From an uncultured Pelagibacteraceae bacterium (GTDB lineage Bacteria; Pseudomonadota; Alphaproteobacteria; Pelagibacterales; Pelagibacteraceae): a DNA stretch of 64,000 bases. Where the stretch lies: NCBI GenBank assembly GCA_902532225.1, contig CACAHI010000001.1, positions 1 through 64,000 on the forward strand. The letters run 5' to 3'. Shown piece by piece: positions 28,971-39,531 of this stretch; positions within the stretch are counted from its first letter, which is position 1, and every line of letters begins with the position of its first letter. Below the pieces are notes generated by a model. It was not told the DNA's origin. It worked only from the letters and a program-made list of their open reading frames with translations, and ran no database searches. The position numbers were made by a program, and so were the translations under genes.

Positions 28971-29000
28971 AAAAGGCCCAATAAATATATTGGGCCTTTT
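28971..29000. terminator. Strong hairpin between TAXI receptor and TRAP permease
   Basis: AAAAGGCCCAATA-AATA-TATTGGGCCTTTT, 13-bp perfect stem. Confidence 0.85.
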
Positions 29001-29023
29001 AAATTTAATTTAATATACTTTTA

Positions 29024-30028
29024 TTACATTAATCCAGCTTCTTTATAGTATCTAACTGCGCCTTCATGTAAAGGTGCTGATAAACCATCAGCTATCATAT
29101 CTTCCTTTTTTAAAGGTGCAAAAGCAGGATGTTGTTTTCTAAAATCATCAAAATTTTCAAATACTGCTTTTACCACTAAATAAACAAGATCTGCTTCAAC
29201 GGCATTACTGGTAACTACAGTAGCTTTAACTCCAAAAGTAGTTACATCTTTTTTTTGTCCAGTATATGTGCCTTTAGGTATTGTTGCTGAAGCATAATAA
29301 TCTGCACCATCAATTAGACCTTGAACAGGTCCACCTGTTAAATTAATTGGCAATGCTTTAGCTCCACAAGTAGCAGCTTGTTCCATAGCGCCATTTGGAA
29401 ATCCGACTGAATATCCAAAAGCATCTATTTTACCATCGCAAAGTGCTTTAACTTGTTCAGATGAAGTAAGTTCAGTTACAGATTTAAAGTAACTATTATC
29501 TACTCCCATTGCTTTCATAAGCTCTTCCATTGTTCCTCTTTGACCAGAACCAGGGTTACCTATGTTAACAACTTTTCCTTTTAAACCATTAAAGTCTTTA
29601 ACTTTTGCTTTTTTTCTAGCCCAAATTTGAAAAGGTTCATTGTGAACTGAAAAAACAGCTCTTAATCCTTTAAACTGTTTTCCTTCCCATTTACTTGAAC
29701 CATTAACAGCATGAAATTGCCAGTCAGACTGAGCTACACCAAATTGAAATTCACCATCTTTGATTTGACCAATATTATAATTTGATCCACCAGTTGATGG
29801 AGCTGTACATCTGTAAGCTTTATCTATACCTTTTTTTCTTCCATGTTCTTTTGCTATTGCAGATTTATGCAACATTTTACAAATTGCGTTTCCAGTTTGG
29901 AAATAAACTCCAGTTGGTCCGCCCGTTCCTATCGTGAAAAACTCTGCAGATTTTGCAACTGTTGTAAATGACAACGATGCTATAAAAATCAAAAGAGCAC
30001 TCGATAAGGAAGTAAGTATTTTTTTCAT
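29024..30028 (-). CDS. TAXI-family TRAP transporter solute receptor
   Basis: Signal peptide; FFTIGTGGPTGVYFQTGNAIC, CTAPSTGGSNYNI. Confidence 0.95.
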   Translation of the reverse strand: MKKILTSLSSALLIFIASLSFTTVAKSAEFFTIGTGGPTGVYFQTGNAICKMLHKSAIAKEHGRKKGIDKAYRCTAPSTGGSNYNIGQIKDGEFQFGVAQSDWQFHAVNGSSKWEGKQFKGLRAVFSVHNEPFQIWARKKAKVKDFNGLKGKVVNIGNPGSGQRGTMEELMKAMGVDNSYFKSVTELTSSEQVKALCDGKIDAFGYSVGFPNGAMEQAATCGAKALPINLTGGPVQGLIDGADYYASATIPKGTYTGQKKDVTTFGVKATVVTSNAVEADLVYLVVKAVFENFDDFRKQHPAFAPLKKEDMIADGLSAPLHEGAVRYYKEAGLM

Positions 30029-30049
30029 ATTCCCCTCCGCTATTGTTAT

Positions 30050-30066
30050 TTTAGAACGATTCTAAC
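30050..30066. promoter_or_regulatory. ICE-like (Irr) palindrome upstream of TAXI-TRAP
   Basis: TTTAGAA-CGA-TTCTAAC, 7-3-7, 22 nt before the start codon. Confidence 0.55.
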
Positions 30067-30096
30067 CAAAACTTTGGGGATGAGTCTATAAAAAAA

Positions 30097-31323
30097 TTAA
30101 GTCGATTCAACCCAGGCTTTTAGTCTTTTTGTGCCTTCCACAATCTTTGGTGCAAATTTTTGAACTAATTTATTATCTAATTTATTTTGATTTGACAAAT
30201 TATCCATGAACTTTTTTCCATCAAAATCAGTAAAACTTAATCTAGTAATAAGTTTGTTTTTAGGAAAACCAAAGTCTGATCCTGGTAATAGTGCAACTCC
30301 CGTATTATCCAATAAATTTGCACACATTTCTTCTGAGTTTTTAAACTTCATATCCAAAAATTCAGGCATTATATAAAAGCCTCCTTGAGGTTTATTAATT
30401 AAAATTTTATTGGATCTTAAGTTCTCATAGACATATTCTCCAACTAACTTAAGGATTTTTCTTGAATTATTTAAATAATTACTATGGTCATTTTGATAGG
30501 CTGCAATAGCTGCATACTGAATTGGGGCGCTAACTGATGAAAATGTTTCACTTGCAAGAACTTTTAATGAATTTTTCAATTTAGTTAATTCATTAGGAAT
30601 AACAAAGTGTCCTAATCTCCATCCACCTGCTGCACACCATTTACTAAGGCCACTGCTTATGATTGTTTGTTCAGGACAATAATTTGAAATAGATTTAAAA
30701 GTATCATCAAATGATAATTCTGCATAGATTTCATCTGACAAAACTAAAATATTATTTTTTTTAACAATTCTACTTATTTCTTCTAAGTTTTCACAAATTT
30801 GTCCTGATGGATTATTAGGTGAATTTAAAAATAATAAATAATTTTTATCTCTATTTTTTGAAATAATCTTTTCGATGTCTTCAGAAGTTGGAAACCAATT
30901 TTTTTCTCTATTAGTTTCTAACCAATGAACTTTGTTTCTTCCTAAAATTGCTTGTGGTTCGTATGATACCCAGCTAGGAATAGGTAATATAACCTCACCA
31001 TCAAAAAGTATTTGTAATAAAAACATTAATTCTTTAGTGCCAGGTCCTATTAAAATATTATCGGCTTTATAGTTATAATTTTTCCTAGATGACTCAAATT
31101 TTGCTATTACTTCTCTTAATTCAAGCAAGCCTTGCATAGGTAAATATTTATTTCGAAAAGAATTGTTTTTTAATTCTAAATTAACATCCTCTGGTATTTC
31201 AAAAGGAGATTGACCAAAACCAAATTTAAAAATCTGTTTTCCTTGCAATTCCAATTCCTTAGATATCTCATTTATTCTTAAGGTTGATGATATTTTTAAA
31301 TTTTTTACTACTTCTTTAATCAT
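30097..31323 (-). CDS. Class I/II PLP-dependent aminotransferase
   Basis: FLNSPNNPSGQI, SDEIYAEL, SSGLSKWCAAGGWRLG. Confidence 0.93.
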   Translation of the reverse strand: MIKEVVKNLKISSTLRINEISKELELQGKQIFKFGFGQSPFEIPEDVNLELKNNSFRNKYLPMQGLLELREVIAKFESSRKNYNYKADNILIGPGTKELMFLLQILFDGEVILPIPSWVSYEPQAILGRNKVHWLETNREKNWFPTSEDIEKIISKNRDKNYLLFLNSPNNPSGQICENLEEISRIVKKNNILVLSDEIYAELSFDDTFKSISNYCPEQTIISSGLSKWCAAGGWRLGHFVIPNELTKLKNSLKVLASETFSSVSAPIQYAAIAAYQNDHSNYLNNSRKILKLVGEYVYENLRSNKILINKPQGGFYIMPEFLDMKFKNSEEMCANLLDNTGVALLPGSDFGFPKNKLITRLSFTDFDGKKFMDNLSNQNKLDNKLVQKFAPKIVEGTKRLKAWVEST

Positions 31324-33279
31324 TTAAATTTTTAATTCCTCTAAATTCTTAAACTCTTTTAATACCTCTGGGTTTGCTAAAGCCTGAATATTTTTAACAT
31401 TACTACCATCTATTATACTTTTTACAGCTAATTCAACAATTTTTCCATTTTTGGTTCTTGGAATATCAGATACACTTAATATTTTTGACGGCACATGTCT
31501 TGGGGATGCATCTTTTTTAATCAACTTTCTAATTTTTTCTATAAGAATTTTATCGAGTGTGAATGGTTCATTTAAAACAACAAATAAAATTATTCTAACA
31601 TCGTTATCCCAGTTTTGGCCTACAACAATTGCCTCTTTTATTTCTTTAAATCTTTCCACAACAGAATAGATTTCTGAGGTACCTAATCTAACTCCACCTG
31701 GGTTTAAAGTGGCATCTGATCTTCCATAAATTATATAACTACCAGTTTTTTTTTTTTCTGCGTAGTCTCCATGATGCCATACATTTCTATATCTATTAAA
31801 ATATGCCTTTTTATATTTTAAATTTTTTTCATCATTCCAAAACTTTTTCGGCATGGAAGGAAATGAATTTTTACAAACTAATTCACCTTTTTTATTTAAT
31901 ATAGATTTGCCTTTTTCATTAAAAATATCTACATCCATGCCAAGTCCGTTATTCTGAATTTCTCCTCTCACAACTGGATTGTATATGTTTCCTAAAACAA
32001 AACATGACACAATATCGGTGCCCCCTGATATTGATGCTAAATGTACATTTTTTTTAATATTTTTATAAACATAATCAAATCCGTCTTCAGATAATGGAGA
32101 TCCTGTTGAACAAATAGTTTTAAGATTTTTAAGTTTAAATTTTACTTTTGTAGAAAAATTTAATTTTTTTAAAGTATCAATATACTTTGCGCTAACTCCA
32201 AAAAGTGTAATTTTTTCTTTTTCAATGATTTCAAATAATAAGTCTTTTTTTCTATACATTGGAAATCCATCAAATAAAACAATTGATGCTTTTGATGCAA
32301 GAGAGCTTATAAGCCAATTCCACATCATCCAGCCACATGTAGTAAAATAAAAAATATTATCTTTTGGGTTAATTTCACAATGTAGCTGATGTTCTTTTAA
32401 ATGCTGCAACAAAACACCTCCGGCACGATGACATATGCATTTGGGTTTGCCAGTAGTACCACTGGAATATAATATTGCTAAATCATGTTCAAAATCAAAC
32501 TTTTTGAAGTTGATTACCTTTGTCTTGTAATTTTTTATATTTTTCCAAAAAAATATCTGATGTTTTTTAATCTTCTTAAATTTTAGATAACTCTGTCCGG
32601 GATAGTTTATAATTAAAACCTTCTTAATTGATTTTATCTTTTTTAAAATTATAGGAAGTCTATTAATAATATTTATTTCTTTTCCATTGTAATAGTATCT
32701 ATCTGCAATAATTAATATTTTTGGTTTAATTTGTGAAAATCTTTCAATGACTCCATGGGTTCCAAAATCTGGAGAACATGAAGACCAAATAGCTCCCATT
32801 GCTGAGGTTGCCAAAAAACTTTCTACACTTTCAATGATATTAGGCAAGTAAGCAGCTACTCTATCATTTTTTTTTACTCCAATTGATTGAAAAAAATTAA
32901 ATACTTTGTAAGTGTTCATGTTTAGATCTCTCCAACTTCTATATTCCTTAAAACCATTTTCACTTATAAATGTTAAGGCTTTGGTATCGTCTTTTTTTGA
33001 AAGTAAATTTTCTGCAAAATTTAACTTAGAATTTATTAAAAATTTATGTTTAAAAATATTGCCTGAGAAATTAAATCTTAATTTTTTATATCCTTTAACA
33101 TTAGCAAAATCCCAAATAGAACTCCAAAATTTTCTAGGATTTTTTAAAGTCCATTTCAATAATTTTGAATATTTTTTAGATATTTTATAATTATAATTGT
33201 TTGATAAAAATTTTTCATATTTAAATAAATTAGATTTTAATTTTATATCGCCAGATGCTTCCCATAATTTTTTAGTCAT
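31324..33279 (-). CDS. Acetoacetyl-CoA synthetase
   Basis: AMP-binding ILYSSGTTGKPKCICHRAGG; 651 aa with ACAS N-terminal region. Confidence 0.9.
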   Translation of the reverse strand: MTKKLWEASGDIKLKSNLFKYEKFLSNNYNYKISKKYSKLLKWTLKNPRKFWSSIWDFANVKGYKKLRFNFSGNIFKHKFLINSKLNFAENLLSKKDDTKALTFISENGFKEYRSWRDLNMNTYKVFNFFQSIGVKKNDRVAAYLPNIIESVESFLATSAMGAIWSSCSPDFGTHGVIERFSQIKPKILIIADRYYYNGKEINIINRLPIILKKIKSIKKVLIINYPGQSYLKFKKIKKHQIFFWKNIKNYKTKVINFKKFDFEHDLAILYSSGTTGKPKCICHRAGGVLLQHLKEHQLHCEINPKDNIFYFTTCGWMMWNWLISSLASKASIVLFDGFPMYRKKDLLFEIIEKEKITLFGVSAKYIDTLKKLNFSTKVKFKLKNLKTICSTGSPLSEDGFDYVYKNIKKNVHLASISGGTDIVSCFVLGNIYNPVVRGEIQNNGLGMDVDIFNEKGKSILNKKGELVCKNSFPSMPKKFWNDEKNLKYKKAYFNRYRNVWHHGDYAEKKKTGSYIIYGRSDATLNPGGVRLGTSEIYSVVERFKEIKEAIVVGQNWDNDVRIILFVVLNEPFTLDKILIEKIRKLIKKDASPRHVPSKILSVSDIPRTKNGKIVELAVKSIIDGSNVKNIQALANPEVLKEFKNLEELKI

Positions 33280-33442
33280 AAAAAAAATATATTGAATTAT
33301 TATTATTTATGTTACTGTTCATTTGATAAAATTTCAAAATGAGAACTTTTTCTTCACTGATTCGGTCATGTTTTAGTCCATTTTTGTTCTTAAACTATAA
33401 CAAGATATAGTAGGGTAAAAAAAATACATACTAATAATAGAA

Positions 33443-35926
33443 ATGATAAAAAATAAAATCACGGCGGTACTAGGACCTACAAATACTGGAAAAACTTATC
33501 AAGCAATTGAGACCATGCTCTCATTTGATGATGGTATGATTGGTTTTCCTCTAAGGCTGCTTGCTAGAGAAGTTTATGACAAAGTTGTAAAAAGAGTAGG
33601 TCAAGAAAAAGTGGCTTTAATTACTGGTGAAGAAAAAATTATACCAGCTAATGCAAAATATTATTTATGTACTGTTGAGTCGATGCCAGTAGATAAAAAT
33701 TTGGAATTTGTTGCTGTAGATGAAGTTCAAATGTGCTCGGACCATGAAAGAGGTCATATATTTACTGAAAGACTATTGAATTTAAGAGGTACAAAAGTAA
33801 CTATGTTTTTAGGTTCTCACACAATTAAAAAAATTATTGAAAATCTTGATGAAGATACAGAATTTGTCAATAAGAAAAGATTGTCTAAACTATCATTTAC
33901 TGGACACAAAAAAATATCCAGAATTGATAGAAAAAGTGCAATTATAGGTTTTTCTGCTGAAGAAGTTTATGCAATTGCTGAATTGATAAGAAGACAAAAA
34001 GGAGGTGCTTCAATTGTAATGGGTTCACTGAGTCCAAGGACAAGAAATGCACAAGTAGAATTGTATCAATCAGGTGATGTGGATTATCTAGTAGCAACTG
34101 ATGCTATTGGAATGGGTATAAACATGGATATAAATAATGTTTATTTTTCTAGTATAAAAAAATTTGATGGAAAAAAATCTAGAAGATTAAATCTGTCTGA
34201 AATAGGCCAAATTGCTGGAAGAGCAGGTAGATTTTTAAGTGATGGTTTGTTTGGGATTACAGGTGAGTGTGATCAAATTAATTCTGAAGATGTAGAACTT
34301 ATTGAAGGACATAAATTTGAAGAAATAAGAAATATTTTTTGGAGAAATTTTGATTTAAATTTTTCATCTACTGATAATTTAGTAAAATCACTAGAAGTCA
34401 AGCCGCCAGCTAATTGGTTAAGAAGAATTAATGAATGTGAAGATGAAAAGGTTTTAAAGTTTTTAATAAAAGATAAAGAAAAATATAAAATTCAAAATAG
34501 CTTTGTTAATTTAAAAAAATTGTGGGAATGTTGTCAAATTCCAGATTTTGTAAAAAAAACATATGGTCATCATTTACAAGTTGTGATTAAAGTTTTTGAA
34601 TTTTTAACTAGTAAAAGTGAGAAGGTTCCGAGTGATTATATGAAAAAACAGTTGAAATCACTTGATAATCTTGAAGGGAACGTAGACTCATTGTCAAACA
34701 GAATAGCTAATGTTCGTACATGGTCATATGTTGCAAATAAAATTAATTGGGTAGAAAATCAAGATTATTGGATAGAAAGAACTAAATATTTGGAAGATAA
34801 ACTTTCTGATAGATTGCATGAAGAATTGACAAAAACTTTTATTGATAAAAGAGCTAGTATATTAGCTAGAGGACTAAAACAAGATTCAAAATTAGAAACT
34901 AAAATAGTTGATCAAAAAAAAGTTATAATAGATAATCAATATATTGGAGAAATTATTGGCCTTAAACTTAATCTTGATTTAAAAAGTAATACTTTAGATA
35001 CCGATATAAAATCACTAAAAAAAGCAGCGAGACAAAATATAGGTCCGGAATTTTCTAAAAGAATAAATGAAATAATTGAAACCAAAATGGTTATATTAGA
35101 AGATAATTTTAAAATAATCTGGCAGAACAATCCTATCGCTATAATAACACCTGGAAAAGATTATTTATCCCCAAAAATTGAAATTATTGTAGATGATATT
35201 ATAGAATTAGAAGATAAAAAGAAATTAATTGAATTTTTAAATAATTGGTTAGAAGATAAAATAAAAGAAACATTAAAAAATCTATTTGATCTTAAATTAA
35301 TTAATGAAAAAAATTCAAATATTAGGGCATTAGCATACCAACTTTATGAAAATAATGGGGTTGTAAAAAGAAGTGAGTCAGTTGACTTAATAAAAAAATT
35401 AAATAACGAAGACAGAAAAGTTTTAAGAAAATATGGAGTAAAATTTGGAAGATACCATATTTTTTTATTTAAACTTTTTAAACCAGACGCAGTCAAATTA
35501 AGATTGATTTTATGGAAAAATTTTTACCAAAAAAATATAAACTTTATTTCTCCTAAATTTGGATTAAATTTTTTACCTATAAATGAAAAAATTAACAAAG
35601 AATTAATGTTAATTTGTGGTTTTGAAAACTTTAAGAACTTATATATAAGAATTGATATCTTAGATAGGCTATTTGTGAAATTGATTGAAAGTAATAAAAC
35701 TGAAAATAAAGAAATAAAGTTAACTCCTGATATGCTTAATTTGTTAGGTTGCAATAAAGAAAATTTTTTAAAGTTAATAGAATTGATGGATTATAAACAC
35801 TTCAACAAAAAAGAAGAGATTTTTCTTAAATATTCTCCTAAAAAAGTAAAATTTAAAAAAGAAAACTCTAAGAAAGAATTTTTTAATAATCCGTTCAATA
35901 AACTTAAGGAAATTCAATTTAAATGA
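33443..35926 (+). CDS. Suv3-like ATP-dependent RNA helicase
   Basis: AVLGPTNTGKTYQAIE, VDEVQM, IGQIAGRAGRF. Confidence 0.93.
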   Translation: MIKNKITAVLGPTNTGKTYQAIETMLSFDDGMIGFPLRLLAREVYDKVVKRVGQEKVALITGEEKIIPANAKYYLCTVESMPVDKNLEFVAVDEVQMCSDHERGHIFTERLLNLRGTKVTMFLGSHTIKKIIENLDEDTEFVNKKRLSKLSFTGHKKISRIDRKSAIIGFSAEEVYAIAELIRRQKGGASIVMGSLSPRTRNAQVELYQSGDVDYLVATDAIGMGINMDINNVYFSSIKKFDGKKSRRLNLSEIGQIAGRAGRFLSDGLFGITGECDQINSEDVELIEGHKFEEIRNIFWRNFDLNFSSTDNLVKSLEVKPPANWLRRINECEDEKVLKFLIKDKEKYKIQNSFVNLKKLWECCQIPDFVKKTYGHHLQVVIKVFEFLTSKSEKVPSDYMKKQLKSLDNLEGNVDSLSNRIANVRTWSYVANKINWVENQDYWIERTKYLEDKLSDRLHEELTKTFIDKRASILARGLKQDSKLETKIVDQKKVIIDNQYIGEIIGLKLNLDLKSNTLDTDIKSLKKAARQNIGPEFSKRINEIIETKMVILEDNFKIIWQNNPIAIITPGKDYLSPKIEIIVDDIIELEDKKKLIEFLNNWLEDKIKETLKNLFDLKLINEKNSNIRALAYQLYENNGVVKRSESVDLIKKLNNEDRKVLRKYGVKFGRYHIFLFKLFKPDAVKLRLILWKNFYQKNINFISPKFGLNFLPINEKINKELMLICGFENFKNLYIRIDILDRLFVKLIESNKTENKEIKLTPDMLNLLGCNKENFLKLIELMDYKHFNKKEEIFLKYSPKKVKFKKENSKKEFFNNPFNKLKEIQFK

Positions 35927-36351
35927 TTAACATTTTTAAAAAAAAAAATGATAAAGAAATAAAAAAAGATGAAAAATTCTTAAATATAGCTGCTTTATTA
36001 ATACATGTGGCAAAAATAGATGAAAATTATACCGAAAAAGAAAAGGAAATAATTAAAAGAACTATTGAAGAAATATCTAATAATAACATAAAAGCTCAAG
36101 ATATTATTGAAGATGCTGAGAAATTAGATAATGACTCAAATCAAATATTAGATTTTACTAAAACTGTTAAAAACCTTGAAGAAAATTTAAAAATAAAATT
36201 AATTGAGACACTTTGGAGAATTATTTATTCCGATAAAAATGTGGACCTTTATGAAGCTAGTTTAATGCGTAGATTAGCTGGATTATTGTATATAGACTCA
36301 AAAACTTTAGGAGATATAAAAAATAAAATTTATAATGAAAATTTAAAATGA
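35923..36351 (+). CDS. TerB-like protein
   Basis: [21 protein letters not shown]...; pattern of the TerB fold. Confidence 0.7.
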   Translation: MINIFKKKNDKEIKKDEKFLNIAALLIHVAKIDENYTEKEKEIIKRTIEEISNNNIKAQDIIEDAEKLDNDSNQILDFTKTVKNLEENLKIKLIETLWRIIYSDKNVDLYEASLMRRLAGLLYIDSKTLGDIKNKIYNENLK

Positions 36352-36674
36352 CTTACATAGTTAATGAAAAATGTATTAAATGTAAACTTATGGACTGCGT
36401 GGAAGTCTGTCCTGTGGATTGTTTTTATGAGGGAAAAAATATGCTTGTAATTAAACCTGATGAGTGTATAGATTGTGGCGTTTGCGAACCTGAATGTCCA
36501 GTGGACGCAATAGAACCTGACACTAATAATGGTATAGAAAAATGGTTAGAAATAAATACAAAATATTCAGAAATTTGGCCAAATATTTCAGAGAAAAAAG
36601 ATCCACCAAAAGATAACGAAAAATACAAAGATGAAAAAGATAAATATAAAAAATATTTTAAAGAAAACATTTAA
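36348..36674 (+). CDS. fdxA: FdxA-type 7Fe ferredoxin
   Basis: [18 protein letters not shown] and [16 protein letters not shown]. Confidence 0.95.
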   Translation: MTYIVNEKCIKCKLMDCVEVCPVDCFYEGKNMLVIKPDECIDCGVCEPECPVDAIEPDTNNGIEKWLEINTKYSEIWPNISEKKDPPKDNEKYKDEKDKYKKYFKENI

Positions 36675-37476
36675 AAAAAAAACAAAAATTAAAGTTAAAA
36701 AAAAAATTAAAAAAGTTAAAAAAGTTAAAATTAAAAAAGTTGCAGAAAAAAAAATAGCTTTAAAAAAAGTTAGAAAAGATACATCCACAAAACCAAACGA
36801 AAAATTTAGAGTTTTAAAAAGTACAGACCAAAAACCAGAAATAAAAAAAATAAAAAAACAAGAATCTCAAAAAAAGGAATATAAACCAAATCAATATGTT
36901 GTGTATCCAAAACATGGAGTTGGAAAAATATTAAGAATTGACACTGTGACTATTGGGGGAATAGAAGTTCAATGTTATATTGTAAAATTTGAAAAAGATA
37001 AGGCAGAAGGATTTGTTCCTATAAATAAACAATCACATTTAAGACCTTTATCCACAATTAATCAGGTTAACAAATCTATCTACATATTAAAAAGTAAACC
37101 AAAAATTAAAAGATCGATGTGGAGCAGAAGAGCACAAGAATATGAACAAAAAATAAATTCAGGAAAAGTATATGAGTTAGCCGAAGTTGTAAGAGATTTA
37201 AATAAAGGTGATGACATCATGGTTGACCAGTCTTACAGCGAAAGGCAATTATTTGAAAAAGCTTATGAAAGAATTTTAAACGAGTTTCAAATTGTTTTAA
37301 AAATTTCACATGAAGATACTCAAAAAAAATTAGATAAAGCATTAAAAAGAAACTTAGTCACACCAGGATCTACACCAGAAACAAAACCTCAAAAATCGAA
37401 AATAACAGATACAGAGGTGGCTGACGATCAAACTGTAGAGACATCACCGGGAGCCACAGTAGAAGACGAGGATTAA
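36631..37476 (+). CDS. carD: CarD-family transcriptional regulator with Lys-rich N-terminal extension
   Basis: [21 protein letters not shown] CarD domain preceded by ~80 aa of [22 protein letters not shown]. Confidence 0.92.
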   Translation: MKKINIKNILKKTFKKKTKIKVKKKIKKVKKVKIKKVAEKKIALKKVRKDTSTKPNEKFRVLKSTDQKPEIKKIKKQESQKKEYKPNQYVVYPKHGVGKILRIDTVTIGGIEVQCYIVKFEKDKAEGFVPINKQSHLRPLSTINQVNKSIYILKSKPKIKRSMWSRRAQEYEQKINSGKVYELAEVVRDLNKGDDIMVDQSYSERQLFEKAYERILNEFQIVLKISHEDTQKKLDKALKRNLVTPGSTPETKPQKSKITDTEVADDQTVETSPGATVEDED

Positions 37477-37477
37477 A

Positions 37478-37518
37478 AAAAAACGCTTCTCACACAAAAA
37501 GTTATGAGAAGCGTTTTT
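37478..37518. terminator. Terminator between convergent carD and small basic ORF
   Basis: AAACGCTTCTCA ... TGAGAAGCGTTT flanked by A and T runs. Confidence 0.85.
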
Positions 37519-37532
37519 AAAGAAAGAAATAT

Positions 37533-37604
37533 TTATCTTCTTCTTCTTCTTTTCTTAGCTTTCTTTTTAGCTTTTTTTTTAGCTTTTTTTCTTCTTTTAG
37601 CCAT
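37533..37604 (-). CDS. Small highly basic peptide MAKRRKKAKKKAKKKAKKRRRRR (23 aa)
   Basis: Manual translation; GGGAG Shine-Dalgarno-like motif upstream; terminator just after the stop. Confidence 0.65.
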   Translation of the reverse strand: MAKRRKKAKKKAKKKAKKRRRRR

Positions 37605-37626
37605 CTTTAGCTCCCTTATTTGTTAA

Positions 37627-37644
37627 ACGAATCATTTGATTCGT
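37627..37644. promoter_or_regulatory. Palindrome upstream of the small basic ORF
   Basis: ACGAATCA-TT-TGATTCGT, 8-bp arms, 23 nt before the start codon. Confidence 0.5.
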
Positions 37645-37793
37645 AAATTAGTTTATTTTTATTTTTTTTGTTTAGTTATGTCAAATGTTTAATTTTAGAT
37701 ATTAAATTTAAAAAATTATTTTTTTAATTAAAAAAAAAAAATTAAAAAAAAGATAAGTAAATAGCGATTAATATACAGTTTTTAAAAACAAAA

Positions 37794-39524
37794 TTAATAA
37801 AGTTTTTCTAATTGTTTTTTATATTTTTCAGTAACTTTTTTTCTTTTTACTTTCATTGTTGGTGTTAATAAACCATTTTCAATAGAAAAATTTTCATCTA
37901 TTAAGTGAATTTTTTTTATTTTTTCTACTAAAGTTAATTTTTTATTTATATTTTCCATAATTTTATTTATCTTTTCTTTTTCTTTTAAAAATTCTTTATT
38001 AGGAACTATTAATGCTACTAAATAGTTTTTTTTATCGCCATAAACCATACATTGATCGATTTCTAATTCATTTGTGATCATATTTTCAATTTTAGCTGGT
38101 GAAATATTATCTCCTCCTGCGCTAACAATAATATCTTTTTTTCTATCTGTTATTTTCAAATAACCATCTTCTGGATTTATTTCTCCAATGTCGCCTGTGT
38201 GCAACCAACCATTTATTATAATTTTTTCTGTTTCTTCTTTTTTATTCCAGTACCCTAGCATTACATTTTCTCCCTTAACTAATATTTCTCCATCATCTGC
38301 AATTTTAACTTGATTGCCCTTAAAAGGTGGCCCTACGGTTTCTACCTTTATCTTATGTATTGGGTTGCAGCTAACTACAGGAGATGTTTCTGTTAAACCA
38401 TATCCTTGAAGAGTTGGTAGACCTATAGAATTAAGAAATTCTCCTATTTCTCTATCTAAGGCTCCTCCTCCAGAAACAAAAGCTTTTAAATTACCACCAA
38501 ACTGTTTTTTTATTTTTTTTCTTACCAATAAGTCAACTAATGAGTCTATTAATTTTTCAATAAAAGTCATTTTTTTACCTAGCAATCTTTTTTTGCCTAA
38601 TCGAATTGTTGCATCAATTAGTTTAGCTTTAAAACCAGTTTGTTTTTTTAAATTAAGATTTATTTTGTTATATAAATTTTGGTAAAATCTTGGAACAGCT
38701 GTCATAATGGTAGGTTTAGCCTCTGATATATTTTCTAAAAGTTTTTCTATTTTTTCAGCGTAAAAAACTTTTGCACCTACGGCTAATTGTACAAATTGAA
38801 CACAATGTTCATATGAATGTGAAAGAGGTAACCAAGTTAAAAAAACTGGTTTCTCATCAATCAGAGGTTTTAGAATTTCGCAAGCTCCTTCAATATTATT
38901 AAGTATTCCACCGTGACTTAAAATTACTCCTTTTGGATTGCCGCCAGTTCCTGAAGTATAAATTATACAAGCAGGTGAAGATCTTTTTAAATTATTTTCT
39001 TGTATTTCCGTTGTATCAGATAAATCATTTTTTATAATTGAGTCGAAATCAATGTATTGCTCTTTATTTTTTATTTCTAAATCATTAATAGCTATATCTA
39101 CTTTATCAAAAGTAATAATTTTTTTTATAAAATTTTTTTCATTAATAATTTTATTTAATTTTTTAAGCATATCATTATTGGAAACAATAACGACTGAAGG
39201 TTCACAATCTTCAATTAAATATCTATAATCATCTTCAGTATAAGTAGTATATGCTGGTACAGTTATGCCTCCTGACAAAATTATTGCCAGATCTGAGATG
39301 AACCATTCAGGCCTATTTTCTGAAACTAAAAGACATCTTTCTCCTTCCTTAATATATTCTTTAATTTTTTTAGATATTTTAAATATATTTTTTTTAGCTT
39401 GTCCCCATGTATAAATTTTTTTGTTATTTGGATTGAGCCAATGTAATAAAACATCATCAGAATTTTGTTTATCTGCCTGATAAAAAAATAATTCAATTAA
39501 ACTGTTAAACTTATCTAAGTTCAT
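37794..39524 (-). CDS. Long-chain acyl-CoA synthetase (AMP-forming)
   Basis: CIIYTSGTGGNPKGVILSHGG, LQGYGLTETSPVV. Confidence 0.93.
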   Translation of the reverse strand: MNLDKFNSLIELFFYQADKQNSDDVLLHWLNPNNKKIYTWGQAKKNIFKISKKIKEYIKEGERCLLVSENRPEWFISDLAIILSGGITVPAYTTYTEDDYRYLIEDCEPSVVIVSNNDMLKKLNKIINEKNFIKKIITFDKVDIAINDLEIKNKEQYIDFDSIIKNDLSDTTEIQENNLKRSSPACIIYTSGTGGNPKGVILSHGGILNNIEGACEILKPLIDEKPVFLTWLPLSHSYEHCVQFVQLAVGAKVFYAEKIEKLLENISEAKPTIMTAVPRFYQNLYNKINLNLKKQTGFKAKLIDATIRLGKKRLLGKKMTFIEKLIDSLVDLLVRKKIKKQFGGNLKAFVSGGGALDREIGEFLNSIGLPTLQGYGLTETSPVVSCNPIHKIKVETVGPPFKGNQVKIADDGEILVKGENVMLGYWNKKEETEKIIINGWLHTGDIGEINPEDGYLKITDRKKDIIVSAGGDNISPAKIENMITNELEIDQCMVYGDKKNYLVALIVPNKEFLKEKEKINKIMENINKKLTLVEKIKKIHLIDENFSIENGLLTPTMKVKRKKVTEKYKKQLEKLY

Positions 39525-39531
39525 ATTTTTT

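Noticed and set aside
33443-37476. Suv3-like helicase, TerB-like, fdxA, carD cluster as a novel system
   Set aside because: Similar helicase-ferredoxin-CarD neighbourhoods are known in alphaproteobacteria; only the CarD tail was kept as a finding.
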